36,376 nt of DNA from Synechococcus sp. AG-683-C23 (GTDB lineage: Bacteria > Cyanobacteriota > Cyanobacteriia > PCC-6307 > Cyanobiaceae), in contig QCVD01000022.1 of assembly GCA_003208835.1 (NCBI GenBank), positions 1-36,376 on the forward strand, given 5' to 3'. A program made the translations under genes and the position numbers. The notes below the pieces were generated by a model. The model did no database searches, was not told the DNA's origin, and saw only the letters and a list, made by a program, of their open reading frames with translations. Positions 1 through 12,271 of the stretch are shown here, piece after piece. How positions within the stretch are numbered: position 1 is the stretch's first letter; the number at the start of each line of letters is the position of its first letter.

Positions 1-312
1 CCATTAATGGCTGACGTAGACAGCGTTCAAAATGGCTTGACTGCCGCCGCGTTGGGCTGTGAATGGATTGGAACCACGCTCTATGGCTATACCGAGACCA
101 CATCAGATCGAACGCCACCGGGATTGGAACTGTTGCCGGATCTTCGTCGTGTCCTCGAACCATCGGTGCGTTTAATTTGCGAAGGTGGAATCGCCTCTCC
201 AGGAGCAGCTCAATCTGCACTAAATGCTGGTGCAGATAATGTTGTCGTAGGAACTGCAATTACAGGGATTGATTTACAGGTTGCTGCCTATTGTCGTGAA
301 TTAACTGCTTAA
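1..312 (+). CDS. nanE: N-acetylmannosamine-6-phosphate 2-epimerase, C-terminal part (5' cut by window edge)
   Basis: This is the last 103 codons of a NanE-family TIM-barrel epimerase, which interconverts ManNAc-6-P and GlcNAc-6-P in the cytosol. The reading frame is open from base 1 (Pro-Leu before the first visible Met), so the true start lies outside the window. Visible family features are the LMADV strand, the GTTLYGYT segment, the CEGGI phosphate-binding strand and a late NVVVGTAIT segment, all in the order expected for the C-terminal half of the barrel. It ends with TAA at 310-312. A wecB gene for the nucleotide-sugar 2-epimerase lies 20 kb away but is not part of the same operon. Family assignment is confident; physiological substrate in an autotroph is inference. 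Confidence 0.85.
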   Translation, partial: PLMADVDSVQNGLTAAALGCEWIGTTLYGYTETTSDRTPPGLELLPDLRRVLEPSVRLICEGGIASPGAAQSALNAGADNVVVGTAITGIDLQVAAYCRELTA

Positions 313-471
313 TGCTTCTTGATTAATTGGGTCAATATTATTCATGTGGCGAAAAAGCTGCGCTGAAGGAGACTCATTGTTGACAGTCTGATTGTGATCG
401 AATGACTGTCGATGCGATCGCGCATTGCCTTTTTTTGAGAGAGTACCTTTCGACCTTCTAACAGGAGGCAT
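301..471 (-). CDS. possible 56-residue basic hypothetical protein
   Basis: A minus-strand frame from an ATG at 471 to TAA at 301-303 encodes 56 residues with a Lys/Arg-rich N-terminus (MPPVRRSKG) and a polar C-terminal half. It overlaps the nanE 3' end by 12 bp in convergent orientation, a layout repeated elsewhere in this window. The frame extends upstream to 567, but residues before the 471 ATG look less protein-like. There is no good Shine-Dalgarno sequence before 471 and I recognise no family. It may be a chance ORF in the nanE-groL gap. Confidence 0.25.
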   Translation of the reverse strand: MPPVRRSKGTLSKKGNARSHRQSFDHNQTVNNESPSAQLFRHMNNIDPINQEALSS

Positions 472-659
472 GGCTCTGGAATTGCTTTGATGAACTGCCA
501 ATTCACACACATCAACAGAAATCATGAGTGCCAACGGAAGCATTTGCCACTGTGGGCAATGCTTCACAACCCTTCCGATGGCTCATCGACTTAGCGCATT
601 GCTTGAAAAGGTGATGGGATTTAACAGAGATAGGGCCTTGCTGGAGTCCCACCTCCAGA
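313..659. other. nanE-groL intergenic stretch with two hairpins and a HIP1 octamer
   Basis: Apart from the doubtful ORF at 301-471, no gene is supported here. The stretch holds a HIP1 octamer GCGATCGC at 414-421 and a hairpin at 537-565 (11 bp stem with one bulged T, loop ACTGTG). A second short hairpin at 641-658 (CTGGAG paired with CTCCAG) lies directly behind the groL stop codon. Neither hairpin is followed by a T run on either strand, so neither is a canonical intrinsic terminator, although the 641-658 one is placed where a groL transcript would end. Confidence 0.4.
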
Positions 660-2469
<1,810 letters not shown>

Positions 2470-2646
2470 ATGGCCGATTCGGGAGCGCTGTTGTTTGTTC
2501 TGCTGGCGGGATTGGCCGCCACGATGGCTCTGGTTTATGTGCCGTTACGTATTTTTTTGACAGCTACAGCACGGCTGAGACGTCTCCGCTTGCTTCAGCA
2601 GATTCGTCGACTCCGCGAAGAGCTGGCTCAGCCGCTCGAATCGTGA
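2470..2646 (+). CDS. small single-pass membrane protein (58 residues)
   Basis: An ATG at 2470 opens a 58-codon frame ending in TGA at 2644-2646, four bases before the convergent fabG stop. Residues 5-31 are strongly hydrophobic (one membrane helix). The remainder is an Arg/Leu-rich amphipathic tail (ARLRRLRLLQ, then RRLREELAQ), which would lie in the cytosol. The pattern of short helix plus basic amphipathic tail resembles the small cyanobacterial DUF3188-type proteins, but I cannot confirm that family here. The ribosome-binding site is weak. Function unknown. Confidence 0.6.
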   Translation: MADSGALLFVLLAGLAATMALVYVPLRIFLTATARLRRLRLLQQIRRLREELAQPLES

Positions 2647-2650
2647 TGGC

Positions 2651-4509
<1,859 letters not shown>

Positions 4510-4521
4510 GCCGATGCTTGT

Positions 4522-5355
4522 TTAGAAGCCGAGGGCATCGAGCACCTCTTGCTCAGTGAGTGAGGCCAACTTGTACCTCTCCCCTAAACAGCGAATGTCA
4601 CCGCGTGCTGGGAAGTCGCTTGTGGTTGCGCCCAAGGCCACGAGGGGGATCCCGAAGTACACAGCTAACCGCTGCGTGACCGCACAGCTGCTGAGCACTA
4701 CATCAGCACAGGCGACGGCAGCGGCTCGTCGTCGCATTGCAAGACTTTTGTCCAAGGTGCTTGATCGCAGCGTTGCAAGACGGTTGGAGATGCTCTTGGG
4801 GAGTCCTAACCAGCGTTCAGGGGGCCAGTCCTGCGCCCCTGAAGATGGAGCAAGAATCAGCATCGGCCCATCTCCAGGGGGTTGGCTTGAGCGTGCCTCC
4901 TCCAGCTCTTGGCTTGGTAGGGATAGGCGAAATGCATCGGCGTCCAGGCTGCAGCCGAGTGGGGTGAGGTAGGTCGCAAGCCGTTGGGCTGCAAAGCCAT
5001 CCCCTGTTTCAACTTGCTCTGTGCATGCAAATCCTGATGTCGCGATACGACTCGGGATATGGCTCATCGACAGCATCAGGTTGACTTGCTGTCCCTCGGC
5101 AAAATTGACGCAGACTTGAAAATCAGGCTCTCGTACATTGCCGAGCAAGTTGGCCCAGTCAGCGAGGCTGGGGCTCGCTTCAAAGCCGAAGGGAAACACT
5201 TTTTCGACACAGGGAAGCAAGTGCCAGGCGGCGCTGACGCCTGGATCACAGGCCACAAATAACGACGCACCGAGCTCCTGGCAGAGGCTCTCTAGGGCGG
5301 GTAAACGATCCAGTTGGTCTTGGGACGAGCCAGGGCTGAGAGCAAGAACTCGCAT
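4522..5355 (-). CDS. GT9-like (heptosyltransferase family) glycosyltransferase
   Basis: 277 residues with the ADP-heptose:LPS heptosyltransferase layout: an N-terminal [11 protein letters not shown] strand, a middle [15 protein letters not shown] segment, and a C-terminal nucleotide-sugar half opening with [18 protein letters not shown] late [19 protein letters not shown] helix is the usual site of the donor-binding 'asset' segment; here a Ser-Ser-Cys replaces the more usual Asp-Thr/Ser-Gly/Ala, and the protein is shorter than the roughly 350 residues typical of heptosyltransferases. The frame is open to 5487, but the ATG at 5355 starts the Rossmann strand and leaves a 73 bp divergent gap to ispD. 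Acceptor unknown; likely envelope polysaccharide. Confidence 0.7.
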   Translation of the reverse strand: MRVLALSPGSSQDQLDRLPALESLCQELGASLFVACDPGVSAAWHLLPCVEKVFPFGFEASPSLADWANLLGNVREPDFQVCVNFAEGQQVNLMLSMSHIPSRIATSGFACTEQVETGDGFAAQRLATYLTPLGCSLDADAFRLSLPSQELEEARSSQPPGDGPMLILAPSSGAQDWPPERWLGLPKSISNRLATLRSSTLDKSLAMRRRAAAVACADVVLSSCAVTQRLAVYFGIPLVALGATTSDFPARGDIRCLGERYKLASLTEQEVLDALGF

Positions 5356-5428
5356 CGATGCGCCGCGATCCAGGGTGGGAGCTGATTGTATGGAGAACGT
5401 TTCCGCCTGCTCGCGGCAGGAGTCGCTT

Positions 5429-6109
5429 GTGCATCTGTTAATTGCTGCGGCGGGGAGTGGTCGCCGCATGGGTGCAGACCGAAACAAGTTGCTGTTGCCT
5501 CTTTTGGGACGGCCTGTGATCGCTTGGACGATCGATGCAGCCTTGGGTGCTGGTCAAATCACTTGGATCGGAATTGTGGGCCAAGACACCGATCGAGCTG
5601 AAATCCTTGATGCTGTTGGGCCGGTCAAAAAACCTTTGGTTTGGATTCAGGGGGGGGCGACCCGTCAGGAATCAGTGCTGCGGGGTTTGGCCGGACTGCC
5701 GGAGGAGGCACGCCATGTGCTGATTCATGACGGTGCCAGATGTTTGGCACAACCAGACCTCTTTGATCGCTGTGCCATTGCTGTGGAGGCTGGGGCTGCA
5801 TTAATAGCTGCAACACCTGTCACCGACACCATTAAGCGGGTGGATGAAAACGGGACGATCCGTGACACGCCTGATCGTGCTGAGCTTTGGGCTGCACAAA
5901 CGCCTCAAGGGTTTGAGGTGGAGCAGCTCCGTCAGGGCCATGCCAGAGCCCAAGCGGAGGGATGGAGCGTTACGGATGATGCCTCGCTCTATGAGCGTTT
6001 GGGTTGGTCAGTGCAGGTGCTTGATGCCGGCCCTTCGAATATCAAGGTGACCACTCCCTTTGATCTCACCGTGGCGGAAGCGGTTCTCAGTTCAAGGACG
6101 ACAGGCTGA
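5429..6109 (+). CDS. ispD: 2-C-methyl-D-erythritol 4-phosphate cytidylyltransferase
   Basis: 226-residue IspD of the MEP pathway, which joins CTP and methylerythritol 4-phosphate; the pathway feeds carotenoids, phytol and plastoquinone. The N-terminal nucleotide-binding motif [10 protein letters not shown] and the following NKLLLPL are intact, with [13 protein letters not shown] and WAAQTPQGF further on. The start chosen is GTG at 5429: an AGGAG sits at 5418-5422 with seven bases of spacing, and the protein begins directly at the conserved beta strand. An in-frame ATG at 5390 would add 13 residues with no ribosome-binding site. The 3' end overlaps the convergent S66 peptidase gene by 23 bp. 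Confidence 0.95.
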   Translation: MHLLIAAAGSGRRMGADRNKLLLPLLGRPVIAWTIDAALGAGQITWIGIVGQDTDRAEILDAVGPVKKPLVWIQGGATRQESVLRGLAGLPEEARHVLIHDGARCLAQPDLFDRCAIAVEAGAALIAATPVTDTIKRVDENGTIRDTPDRAELWAAQTPQGFEVEQLRQGHARAQAEGWSVTDDASLYERLGWSVQVLDAGPSNIKVTTPFDLTVAEAVLSSRTTG

Positions 6110-6998
6110 GTCGCCCTGCCTCACCATCCAGTTGAGCTGTAGCGCCTAACGGAAGAGCGGCATTTCCGCAGCGATGACCCACGGGGAGATCAAAAACTCT
6201 TGGAATGCTGAGGTCTGCTGTGCGTTCGTCCAGCACTTGATTCAGGCTGAAGCGTCGCATTGATGCATGGTGATCCTCTCCATCACTTGGTTCGTCATCG
6301 CACCCTTCAAAGTTGCCAAAGCCCAGTCCTGCGATTTCATCCAAGGCCCCGCATAGCCGCCATTGGGTCAACATGCGGTCGATGCGATAAGGCGCTTCAC
6401 CAACGTCTTCAAAAACGAGAATGGCGTTGCGGAGGCTTGGGATATGCGTGGTTCCCAAGAGGTGCGTCGCCACTGTGAGATTGGCCACGATTAAAGGACC
6501 AGACGCTTTTGGGCCCCCGATGCCCCGTCCGTGAAGATCAGGAATTGATTCTCCGAATAGCAGTTTCCTTAAGCGCTCTTGACTCCATTTCGGTTCCGCC
6601 GCAAGCGTGGTGAGTAGTGGTCCATGCACACCTCCAGCGAAACCGGCGGCCAACCTTGCCCAGAGCAGCGCCGTCACGTCCGAGAAGCCCAGCAGCCATC
6701 CCGGCTGCCATGCAATCTTGTTTTCCAGCAGCCGAGCAGCCCCCCATCCGCCGCGGGCACAGGCCAACAGAGCTGTATCGGAAGCCGGTTCTAGATCTGC
6801 CCGTCGCTCTTGATCATTCCCTGCGAGGTAGCCCCAGTAGCGCTCGCTTAAAGCTTGTGGATGCACCGTTAGACCCCAACCTTCGAGCAGCTGGATTCCC
6901 TGGCTTAGTCGCCCATCGCTGCTTAGGGAAGAACTGGCTGCCACGCAGGACACGCCATCTCCAGGTCGCAACGGTCGTACCGGCTGGAGGTTGGCCAT
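6087..6998 (-). CDS. LD-carboxypeptidase, peptidase family S66
   Basis: 303-residue S66 serine peptidase (LdcA/MccF family); members cut the L,D bond of murein tetrapeptides during peptidoglycan recycling in the cytosol, and some instead inactivate microcin C. The triad is visible: S106 in GFSD, E197 in VFEDVGE and H275 in [17 protein letters not shown] at 81-91 is the family's conserved loop. The start ATG at 6998 overlaps the ubiA stop by one base (TAATG), so translation is probably coupled to ubiA. The open frame continues upstream to 7226 inside ubiA and is not used. Substrate choice between murein peptide and a peptide antibiotic cannot be decided. Confidence 0.85.
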   Translation of the reverse strand: MANLQPVRPLRPGDGVSCVAASSSLSSDGRLSQGIQLLEGWGLTVHPQALSERYWGYLAGNDQERRADLEPASDTALLACARGGWGAARLLENKIAWQPGWLLGFSDVTALLWARLAAGFAGGVHGPLLTTLAAEPKWSQERLRKLLFGESIPDLHGRGIGGPKASGPLIVANLTVATHLLGTTHIPSLRNAILVFEDVGEAPYRIDRMLTQWRLCGALDEIAGLGFGNFEGCDDEPSDGEDHHASMRRFSLNQVLDERTADLSIPRVFDLPVGHRCGNAALPLGATAQLDGEAGRLSLSSLN

Positions 6999-7888
6999 TA
7001 GGTCAAGGCCCTTGCCAGGACGAGCCCGATCAGCAACAAACTGCCCACTTGCACCTGCCGACTGAAATGACGGGCAAAAAGCTTCATCGAGGCTTGTTCT
7101 CGCGTTAAGGGGGAACAACTGGCTTGCATCAGGACGGTAGCCATCAGCCAAAACGGCCAAAACGGCGCTGCTATCTGTGCTGTTGAGGCTGCGATAGCCA
7201 TGGAGAGACAGGTGAACCCGTAACAAATGCGAACCACTGAGGTGGCGGAATCACCCAAGCTCAGCGCACTACTGCGCAAGCCGATTTGAGCATCATCTCG
7301 GCGATCCGCCATGGCATAAACCGTGTCGAAACCAAAGGTCCACAGCAAGGTGGCGATCCAGCAACTGATGAGAGCTGGATTCCAGCTCAGCTGTGCTTCT
7401 GCAGCAGCCCATGGAATTAGAACTGCGAATCCCCAGCAGAGGGCAAGAACAGCCTGAGGGAAGGCAAAACAGCGTTTAGCAGACGGATACAGAAGGATGG
7501 GTGGTAGTGCGGCCACCGCCAAGCTCAAGCACAGGCTCCGACTTTCATCGGATAAGCAAAGGACCACCCCCAGGCTGATCAGGAGCAGCACGATCAGAAG
7601 AGAGAACGCCTGAGGGCGTTGCAGGGCGCCGCGCGCTAGTGGTCGAGATTGGGTGCGTTCCACCTGGCCATCGAAGCGTTGGTCCCAAAGGTCGTTGGCG
7701 ATGCAGCCAGCTCCACTCACCGCAAGTCCGCCGATCAAAATCAATCCGACCAATGAGGCATTGGGAGGAGCAGATGGGGTGAGCCAGAGAGACCACCCAG
7801 CTGGTACCAACAAAATGAGCCGCCCCGATGGCTTGTTCCAGCGGACTAATTCGATCCAGGGGCGGAGGCCGGAAGTGCTGCTATTCAC
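6998..7888 (-). CDS. ubiA: 4-hydroxybenzoate polyprenyltransferase (plastoquinone pathway)
   Basis: 296-residue membrane prenyltransferase that attaches a long prenyl chain to 4-hydroxybenzoate; in cyanobacteria this leads to plastoquinone-9. The two Asp-rich Mg-pyrophosphate motifs are present: NDLWDQRFD at residues 65-73 and DTVYAMADRRDD at 188-199. At least seven hydrophobic helices surround them. The start is MNSSTSGLRPW at 7888; RWNKPSG at 16-22 is the usual N-terminal signature. It is first in a two-gene minus-strand unit with the S66 peptidase and diverges from ppx. Confidence 0.92.
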   Translation of the reverse strand: MNSSTSGLRPWIELVRWNKPSGRLILLVPAGWSLWLTPSAPPNASLVGLILIGGLAVSGAGCIANDLWDQRFDGQVERTQSRPLARGALQRPQAFSLLIVLLLISLGVVLCLSDESRSLCLSLAVAALPPILLYPSAKRCFAFPQAVLALCWGFAVLIPWAAAEAQLSWNPALISCWIATLLWTFGFDTVYAMADRRDDAQIGLRSSALSLGDSATSVVRICYGFTCLSMAIAASTAQIAAPFWPFWLMATVLMQASCSPLTREQASMKLFARHFSRQVQVGSLLLIGLVLARALT

Positions 7889-7975
7889 AGGGAATGAGAT
7901 TTAAAAACGCGAGTCACGGACTGATGGCCGTTAGTACCAGTGCCAGAGTGCACCAATGTCAGGCCAACGTCGTCC

Positions 7976-9622
7976 ATGTCGGAAGCTGGGACCGCTGAGC
8001 TGACATCTGGAGACATTCAGGCACTACCACTGTCCCAAGGGCTCAAGTCTGGAGGACTCAGGCGGGTTGCTGCGATCGATATCGGCACTAATTCGACGCA
8101 TTTGTTGGTGGCCTCCGTTGATCCAGCCCTCGGCACTTTCAGCATCATTCAGGCGGAGAAGTCCACGACCCGTTTGGGGGAGCGCGATCCAGATACGGGT
8201 GACCTGTCCGCTGCCGCAATGGAACGGGGCTTTGAAACGCTGCGTCGGTTCCTTGAATTAGCGAACAGTCATCAGGTTGAGCAGGTGGTCACGGCCGCCA
8301 CAAGCGCTGTACGGGAAGCCCCCAATGGGCGCGATTTCCTGCAAAGCATCAAGGATGAGTTGGGGATCGAAGTTGATTTGGTCAGTGGTCCAGAGGAAGC
8401 CAGGTTGATCTATCTGGGCGTGCTCTCGGGGATGTCGTTCGTCGAGAAACCTCACCTACTGCTTGATATCGGCGGTGGTTCTACAGAGTTGATTTTGGCG
8501 GACAGCCGAGATGCTCGTGCGTTGACGAGTACACGGGTGGGTGCTGTGCGCCTTCAGCGGGATTTCATTAAGGAAGAGCCCATCTCTCCGCAGCGACGAT
8601 CCTTTCTTCAGTCGTTCATTCAGGGCTCCCTAGAACCCGCCGTTGACAAGGTGCTTCGACGAATCAATCCCGGCGAAAAACCTGTTTTGGTGGCCACGAG
8701 TGGGACGGCTATGGCGATTGGTGCCCTCGCTGCCGGTGAGGACGACCGTCCGCCGCTCAAATTTCACGGTTACAAGGTGTCTCGCTCTCGTCTTGATCGG
8801 GTCGTCGAAAGGCTTGTGGTGATGACCCCGGCCCAGCGGCGTGAGATCTCGGCCATTAATGATCGCCGCGCCGAAATCATTGTTCCGGGTGCGTTGATTT
8901 TGCAAACCACGATGAAGATGTTGGCCGTCGACGGTCTAGTGCTTAGCGAGCGGGCCTTGCGCGAAGGTTTGATTGTGGATTGGATGTTGCGCCAGGGTCT
9001 GCTGGAGGACCGGTTCAGTTTCCAGAGCAGTATTCGCCAACGAACGGTGATTCATCAGGTGCAGCGGTTTGCTGTCAATCAACAGCGGGCTGAGAAGGTT
9101 GCTTCCCATGCGCTCACCCTCTACGACACGACCAAGGGCGTGATCCATCAGGACGATGGGGAGGGCCGTGAGCTGTTGTGGGCGGCCTCCATGCTGCATT
9201 CCTGTGGTCAGCACATCAATCTAAGCGCTTATCACAAGCATTCTTGGTATTTGATTCGCCACGGTGAGTTGCTGGGTTATTCCGAAGCAGAACATTTGAT
9301 GGTGGCGGCTATTGCGCGCTACCACCGACGCAGCCTGCCTAAAAAACGCCATGAGTCATGGCAGGCTTTGAGAACCCGGGAAAATCGAAAATGTGTCAGT
9401 GAGATGTCGTTGTTGCTGAGACTTGCAGCGGCGATTGACCGTCGTCCAGTTCCTGTCGTGGACTCACTGCGTGTCGGGATATCCCAAAATCAGCTTCTGG
9501 TAGAGCTCGTTCCTGATCGCTCGAATCGAGACTTGAGTTTGGAGCAGTGGAGTTTGGAAAGTTGTGCCGAGACAGTGCGAGAAGCTTCTGGTGTGGCACT
9601 CAGCGTTAGAGCTCAGGCTTGA
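7976..9622 (+). CDS. ppx: exopolyphosphatase, Ppx/GppA family with C-terminal HD-type domain
   Basis: 548-residue Ppx that releases phosphate from polyphosphate chains, or acts on pppGpp. The actin-like ATPase fold shows DIGTNSTH near residues 35-42, a DIGGGSTEL phosphate loop at about 163-171 and TSGTAMA near 250. The C-terminal third carries His-rich segments (MLHSCGQH, HKHSWY) typical of the HD-like domain of long Ppx proteins. Two starts are possible: GTG at 7940 and ATG at 7976; neither has a good ribosome-binding site and ATG is preferred. The 3' end overlaps the convergent HTH gene by 17 bp. In oligotrophic waters this enzyme serves phosphate storage. Confidence 0.93.
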   Translation: MSEAGTAELTSGDIQALPLSQGLKSGGLRRVAAIDIGTNSTHLLVASVDPALGTFSIIQAEKSTTRLGERDPDTGDLSAAAMERGFETLRRFLELANSHQVEQVVTAATSAVREAPNGRDFLQSIKDELGIEVDLVSGPEEARLIYLGVLSGMSFVEKPHLLLDIGGGSTELILADSRDARALTSTRVGAVRLQRDFIKEEPISPQRRSFLQSFIQGSLEPAVDKVLRRINPGEKPVLVATSGTAMAIGALAAGEDDRPPLKFHGYKVSRSRLDRVVERLVVMTPAQRREISAINDRRAEIIVPGALILQTTMKMLAVDGLVLSERALREGLIVDWMLRQGLLEDRFSFQSSIRQRTVIHQVQRFAVNQQRAEKVASHALTLYDTTKGVIHQDDGEGRELLWAASMLHSCGQHINLSAYHKHSWYLIRHGELLGYSEAEHLMVAAIARYHRRSLPKKRHESWQALRTRENRKCVSEMSLLLRLAAAIDRRPVPVVDSLRVGISQNQLLVELVPDRSNRDLSLEQWSLESCAETVREASGVALSVRAQA

Positions 9623-10436
9623 GAGGTATCCACTGAATGTCACTAATGGTTCCCAGCACCTTGGGCTCACCATGGGAAGTCGATACTGTCAACAGGTCTG
9701 GTCGTCCTGCATAGATCTCGATTTCATAGGGGTTTGTGATGATTCGTTCCCCCTCCAGGATTCCCTCAAATTCGATCGTGCCCTCACGGCGTAGTGCGAT
9801 CCAGCTGGGCTCTTTGCTCTTAATCGTGATGGGGCCTGAGTTTGCGAGTTCCACTTCGCTGGTTCTCGGTAGAACAAGTGCGATTTCTGGTGCAGGGTCT
9901 GGAGCAGTCTCGGGTGCAGTGGTGATGCTCTCTTTTGAAGTGGTTGTTGTCTTCGCGGTAGCGCTGGCTGAATTGGATTGGGGCTTCTGGATCAGCTCAA
10001 GAAGCGCTGCCCGTTGAACCCAGGCCAGAGCACCGAGCGCTGTGGCTCCGATCAAGACCAGCCAAAGCCAAATAGCTCCTTTTTCAGGCCGAGATGGTGG
10101 TTGAAGGGGGGGGGATATAGGGCCTTTTTTTTGCGCCCCCCGCTCATTGGACATTGCGCCGTCGGACAGCGATCCGAGGGAGGCCACTAAGGCATCAGCA
10201 TCAAGCTCTAGATGATTACTAAGCCTCCTCACCATGGCCTTGATGAAGACAGTCTCTGAAAGTTTGTCCCGATCACCAGATTCCAGCGCTGCCAGTTGTT
10301 CGATACCCAAGTGCATTCGATCGGCAAGTTGCTCTTGACTCAGTCCATGGGCAAGACGACGTTCAGAAAGCTGTTGGCCAACAAAGAGTAAACCTGAGTT
10401 TGACTCTTGATTGTTAGTGGGCGTCGAAACGTCCAT
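9606..10436 (-). CDS. RodZ-like membrane protein with cytosolic XRE helix-turn-helix domain
   Basis: 276 residues. An XRE-type HTH fills residues 17-80 (FVGQQLSERR, then LSQEQLADR). One membrane helix lies at 121-140 (WLWLVLIGATALGALAW). A Thr/Pro-rich linker and a C-terminal DUF4115-like beta domain follow outside the membrane. This order (HTH, helix, linker, beta domain) is that of RodZ, which ties MreB to the cell wall machinery in rod-shaped bacteria. Many picocyanobacteria are coccoid, so another envelope role is possible. The gene is convergent with ppx (17 bp overlap). An AT-rich 95 bp spacer with a TATAGAT-like segment separates it from tRNA-Val and probably holds its promoter. Confidence 0.8.
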   Translation of the reverse strand: MDVSTPTNNQESNSGLLFVGQQLSERRLAHGLSQEQLADRMHLGIEQLAALESGDRDKLSETVFIKAMVRRLSNHLELDADALVASLGSLSDGAMSNERGAQKKGPISPPLQPPSRPEKGAIWLWLVLIGATALGALAWVQRAALLELIQKPQSNSASATAKTTTTSKESITTAPETAPDPAPEIALVLPRTSEVELANSGPITIKSKEPSWIALRREGTIEFEGILEGERIITNPYEIEIYAGRPDLLTVSTSHGEPKVLGTISDIQWIPLKPEL

Positions 10437-10532
10437 GCAATAATTGCATCAATCTATAGATAGACTGTACTAATTTTTTCTAAAATTACACGGCTTTTTA
10501 AATTAGACACTGCAGAAAGAGTCCATAAACTA

Positions 10533-10604
<72 letters not shown>

Positions 10605-10632
10605 GTACAAGTGAATCTTAAACCACGGCGTT

Positions 10633-11389
10633 TTAGGAACTCGGCCGGAACAGATGGTCGTGATCGGGTGAATAGAGGCGTGAGCGTTGGGGGGCCCGAG
10701 CTAGTGCAGGACTCACCACGTACAGCGTTGTACGGATCAGTTCATGCTTTTCAGTAAAGGCTGCCATCTCCTGTAGGGAGATGACGGAGAGCAATTCATC
10801 AGGCCAGCTCACGCGATGCCCTACCGCCACAGGAGTATCGGCTGGATAGTGTTCCAGCAGGGTGGTTTGCACGTCCTCAACGTGGCGAGCGCTGAGATAG
10901 AGGCAAAGGCTGGCTTTTAGTGCAGCAAGTCGACTCAACGCTTCGCTGTCTGGAACACCAGTGCGCCCCCCCGGCTCTCCCCAGGACGATGGTTTGCACG
11001 ACTCCGGGAATCGTGAGTTCGCTTGCCAGTCCTGCCGCTGCTGCTTGATAGGCGCTGATGCCAGGCACAACCTCGACCGGAATGTTGTGGTCTGTGAGTG
11101 CACAAATCTGCTCATTGATCGCGCTGTAGAGGGCTGTATCGCCGTCGTGAAGGCGGACGATCCGTTTCCCACTCTTTTGCCTGTCAATGAGAAGCGGGAT
11201 CACCTCTTCCAAGGTCATCGTGCTGGTTCGGATCTTTTCGCATCCATCGGGAGCAAGTTTGGGGATTCCCGGGCAAACCAGAGAATCTGTCCAGACCAAA
11301 ACATCGGCAGATCGCAAGCGTTCTGCCGCCCGCAGAGTTAGAAGATCCGTGGCTCCAGGACCGGCTCCAACAAAACTGACGGGATGCAT
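10633..11389 (-). pseudogene. cobM: precorrin-4 C11-methyltransferase, frameshifted at a C7 run
   Basis: The gene reads in two frames. The N-terminal part (from 11389, MHPVSFVGAGPG) carries the SAM-binding GAGPGATDLLT and runs correctly to VLGRAGG. The C-terminal part continues in another frame as RTGVPDSEALSRLAALK and ends at 10633 with a normal family tail. The frames meet at seven C residues (10966-10972, G7 on the coding strand). Removing one base restores a single 251-residue CobM, its usual size. CobM methylates C-11 of precorrin-4 in corrinoid synthesis, which marine Synechococcus normally keep, so a sequencing error, slippage decoding or a recent mutation are all possible. It is last in the petC-petA-lgt-cobM operon. 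An alternative start ATG is at 11410, 13 bp after lgt. Confidence 0.85.
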
Positions 11390-11423
11390 GAGGATGATGG
11401 ATGCAAGCATTTAGAGCTTGGCT

Positions 11424-12266
11424 TCAGTTGGGTCGAAAGCCTGGATCTGGTAATGGTTTCTTTCGGCCATAGAGCCACCAAAGGCCCATGCCTCCGGCAA
11501 GAGCCAGCACCCCACTCATGAGTTGGGCGATGCGGATGCCGCCTTCACACGCCGGTGGGAGAGCTCCGATGCAAAGCGAGTCGATGCGTAGGCCTTCAAT
11601 CCAAACCCGTCCAAGGCTGTAGCCCAGCAAGTAAGTACAGCTCATTGCACCGGCAGGAAGCTTGTTGAGATGCCTCGTTCCCCAGCGGAACAGAAGGATT
11701 AAAATGATAAATAGGGCAAGGTTCCAGAGCGATTCATATAGAAAAGTTGGATGAAAAAACACCTTATTGCTATAAATTATCGGTCGATTAAATTCCGGAA
11801 TGAATAATTTCCAAGGTAGATCTGTCGGGATTCCAAAAGCCTCTGCGTTGAAAAAGTTTCCCCAACGACCAATGGCTTGTCCGAGGGCCACCGAGGGAAC
11901 AAGTACATCGAGCACATCCCAGAAGGATTGTTGACGCCATCTGCAGAACAGAATCAGCGTGAGTGTTCCAGCAATTAAGGCGCCGTGAATCGCGATTCCA
12001 CCTTCCCAAATTGCGAGTGCTTTTAAGGGAGTGGCTGCATAGTTATGCCACTCAAAGGCAACGTAATAGATGCGTGCTCCAATCACCGAACACAGCACAA
12101 GTAAGGGAAGTAGATCGCTAATCAGACCGTTTTCAAGCTTGCGCTGTTGTGCGAGTCGGCTTGAAAGGTTGAGCCCGATCAAAACAGCTGCTGCAATCAG
12201 CAACCCATACCAACGCAAAACAAAAGGCCCGAACTGAAAAAGCTCGGGCCCAGGAGAAGCAAACAT
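11424..12266 (-). CDS. lgt: phosphatidylglycerol--prolipoprotein diacylglyceryl transferase
   Basis: 280-residue integral membrane enzyme that moves diacylglycerol from phosphatidylglycerol to the lipobox Cys of prolipoproteins, the first step of lipoprotein maturation. About seven hydrophobic helices are seen. The Lgt signature [13 protein letters not shown] is at residues 133-145, the essential His region IHGALIAG at 93-100, and a late [12 protein letters not shown] segment is also conserved. The ATG at 12266 lies only 5 bp after the petA stop, so it is co-transcribed with the cytochrome genes. Length is normal for the family. Confidence 0.95.
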   Translation of the reverse strand: MFASPGPELFQFGPFVLRWYGLLIAAAVLIGLNLSSRLAQQRKLENGLISDLLPLLVLCSVIGARIYYVAFEWHNYAATPLKALAIWEGGIAIHGALIAGTLTLILFCRWRQQSFWDVLDVLVPSVALGQAIGRWGNFFNAEAFGIPTDLPWKLFIPEFNRPIIYSNKVFFHPTFLYESLWNLALFIILILLFRWGTRHLNKLPAGAMSCTYLLGYSLGRVWIEGLRIDSLCIGALPPACEGGIRIAQLMSGVLALAGGMGLWWLYGRKKPLPDPGFRPN

Positions 12267-12271
12267 TTGGC

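Noticed and set aside
10633-11187. A separate 184-codon gene downstream of lgt
   Set aside because: Its first half is the wrong frame of the cobM N-terminal region; only the second half is real, as the continuation of cobM after the frameshift.
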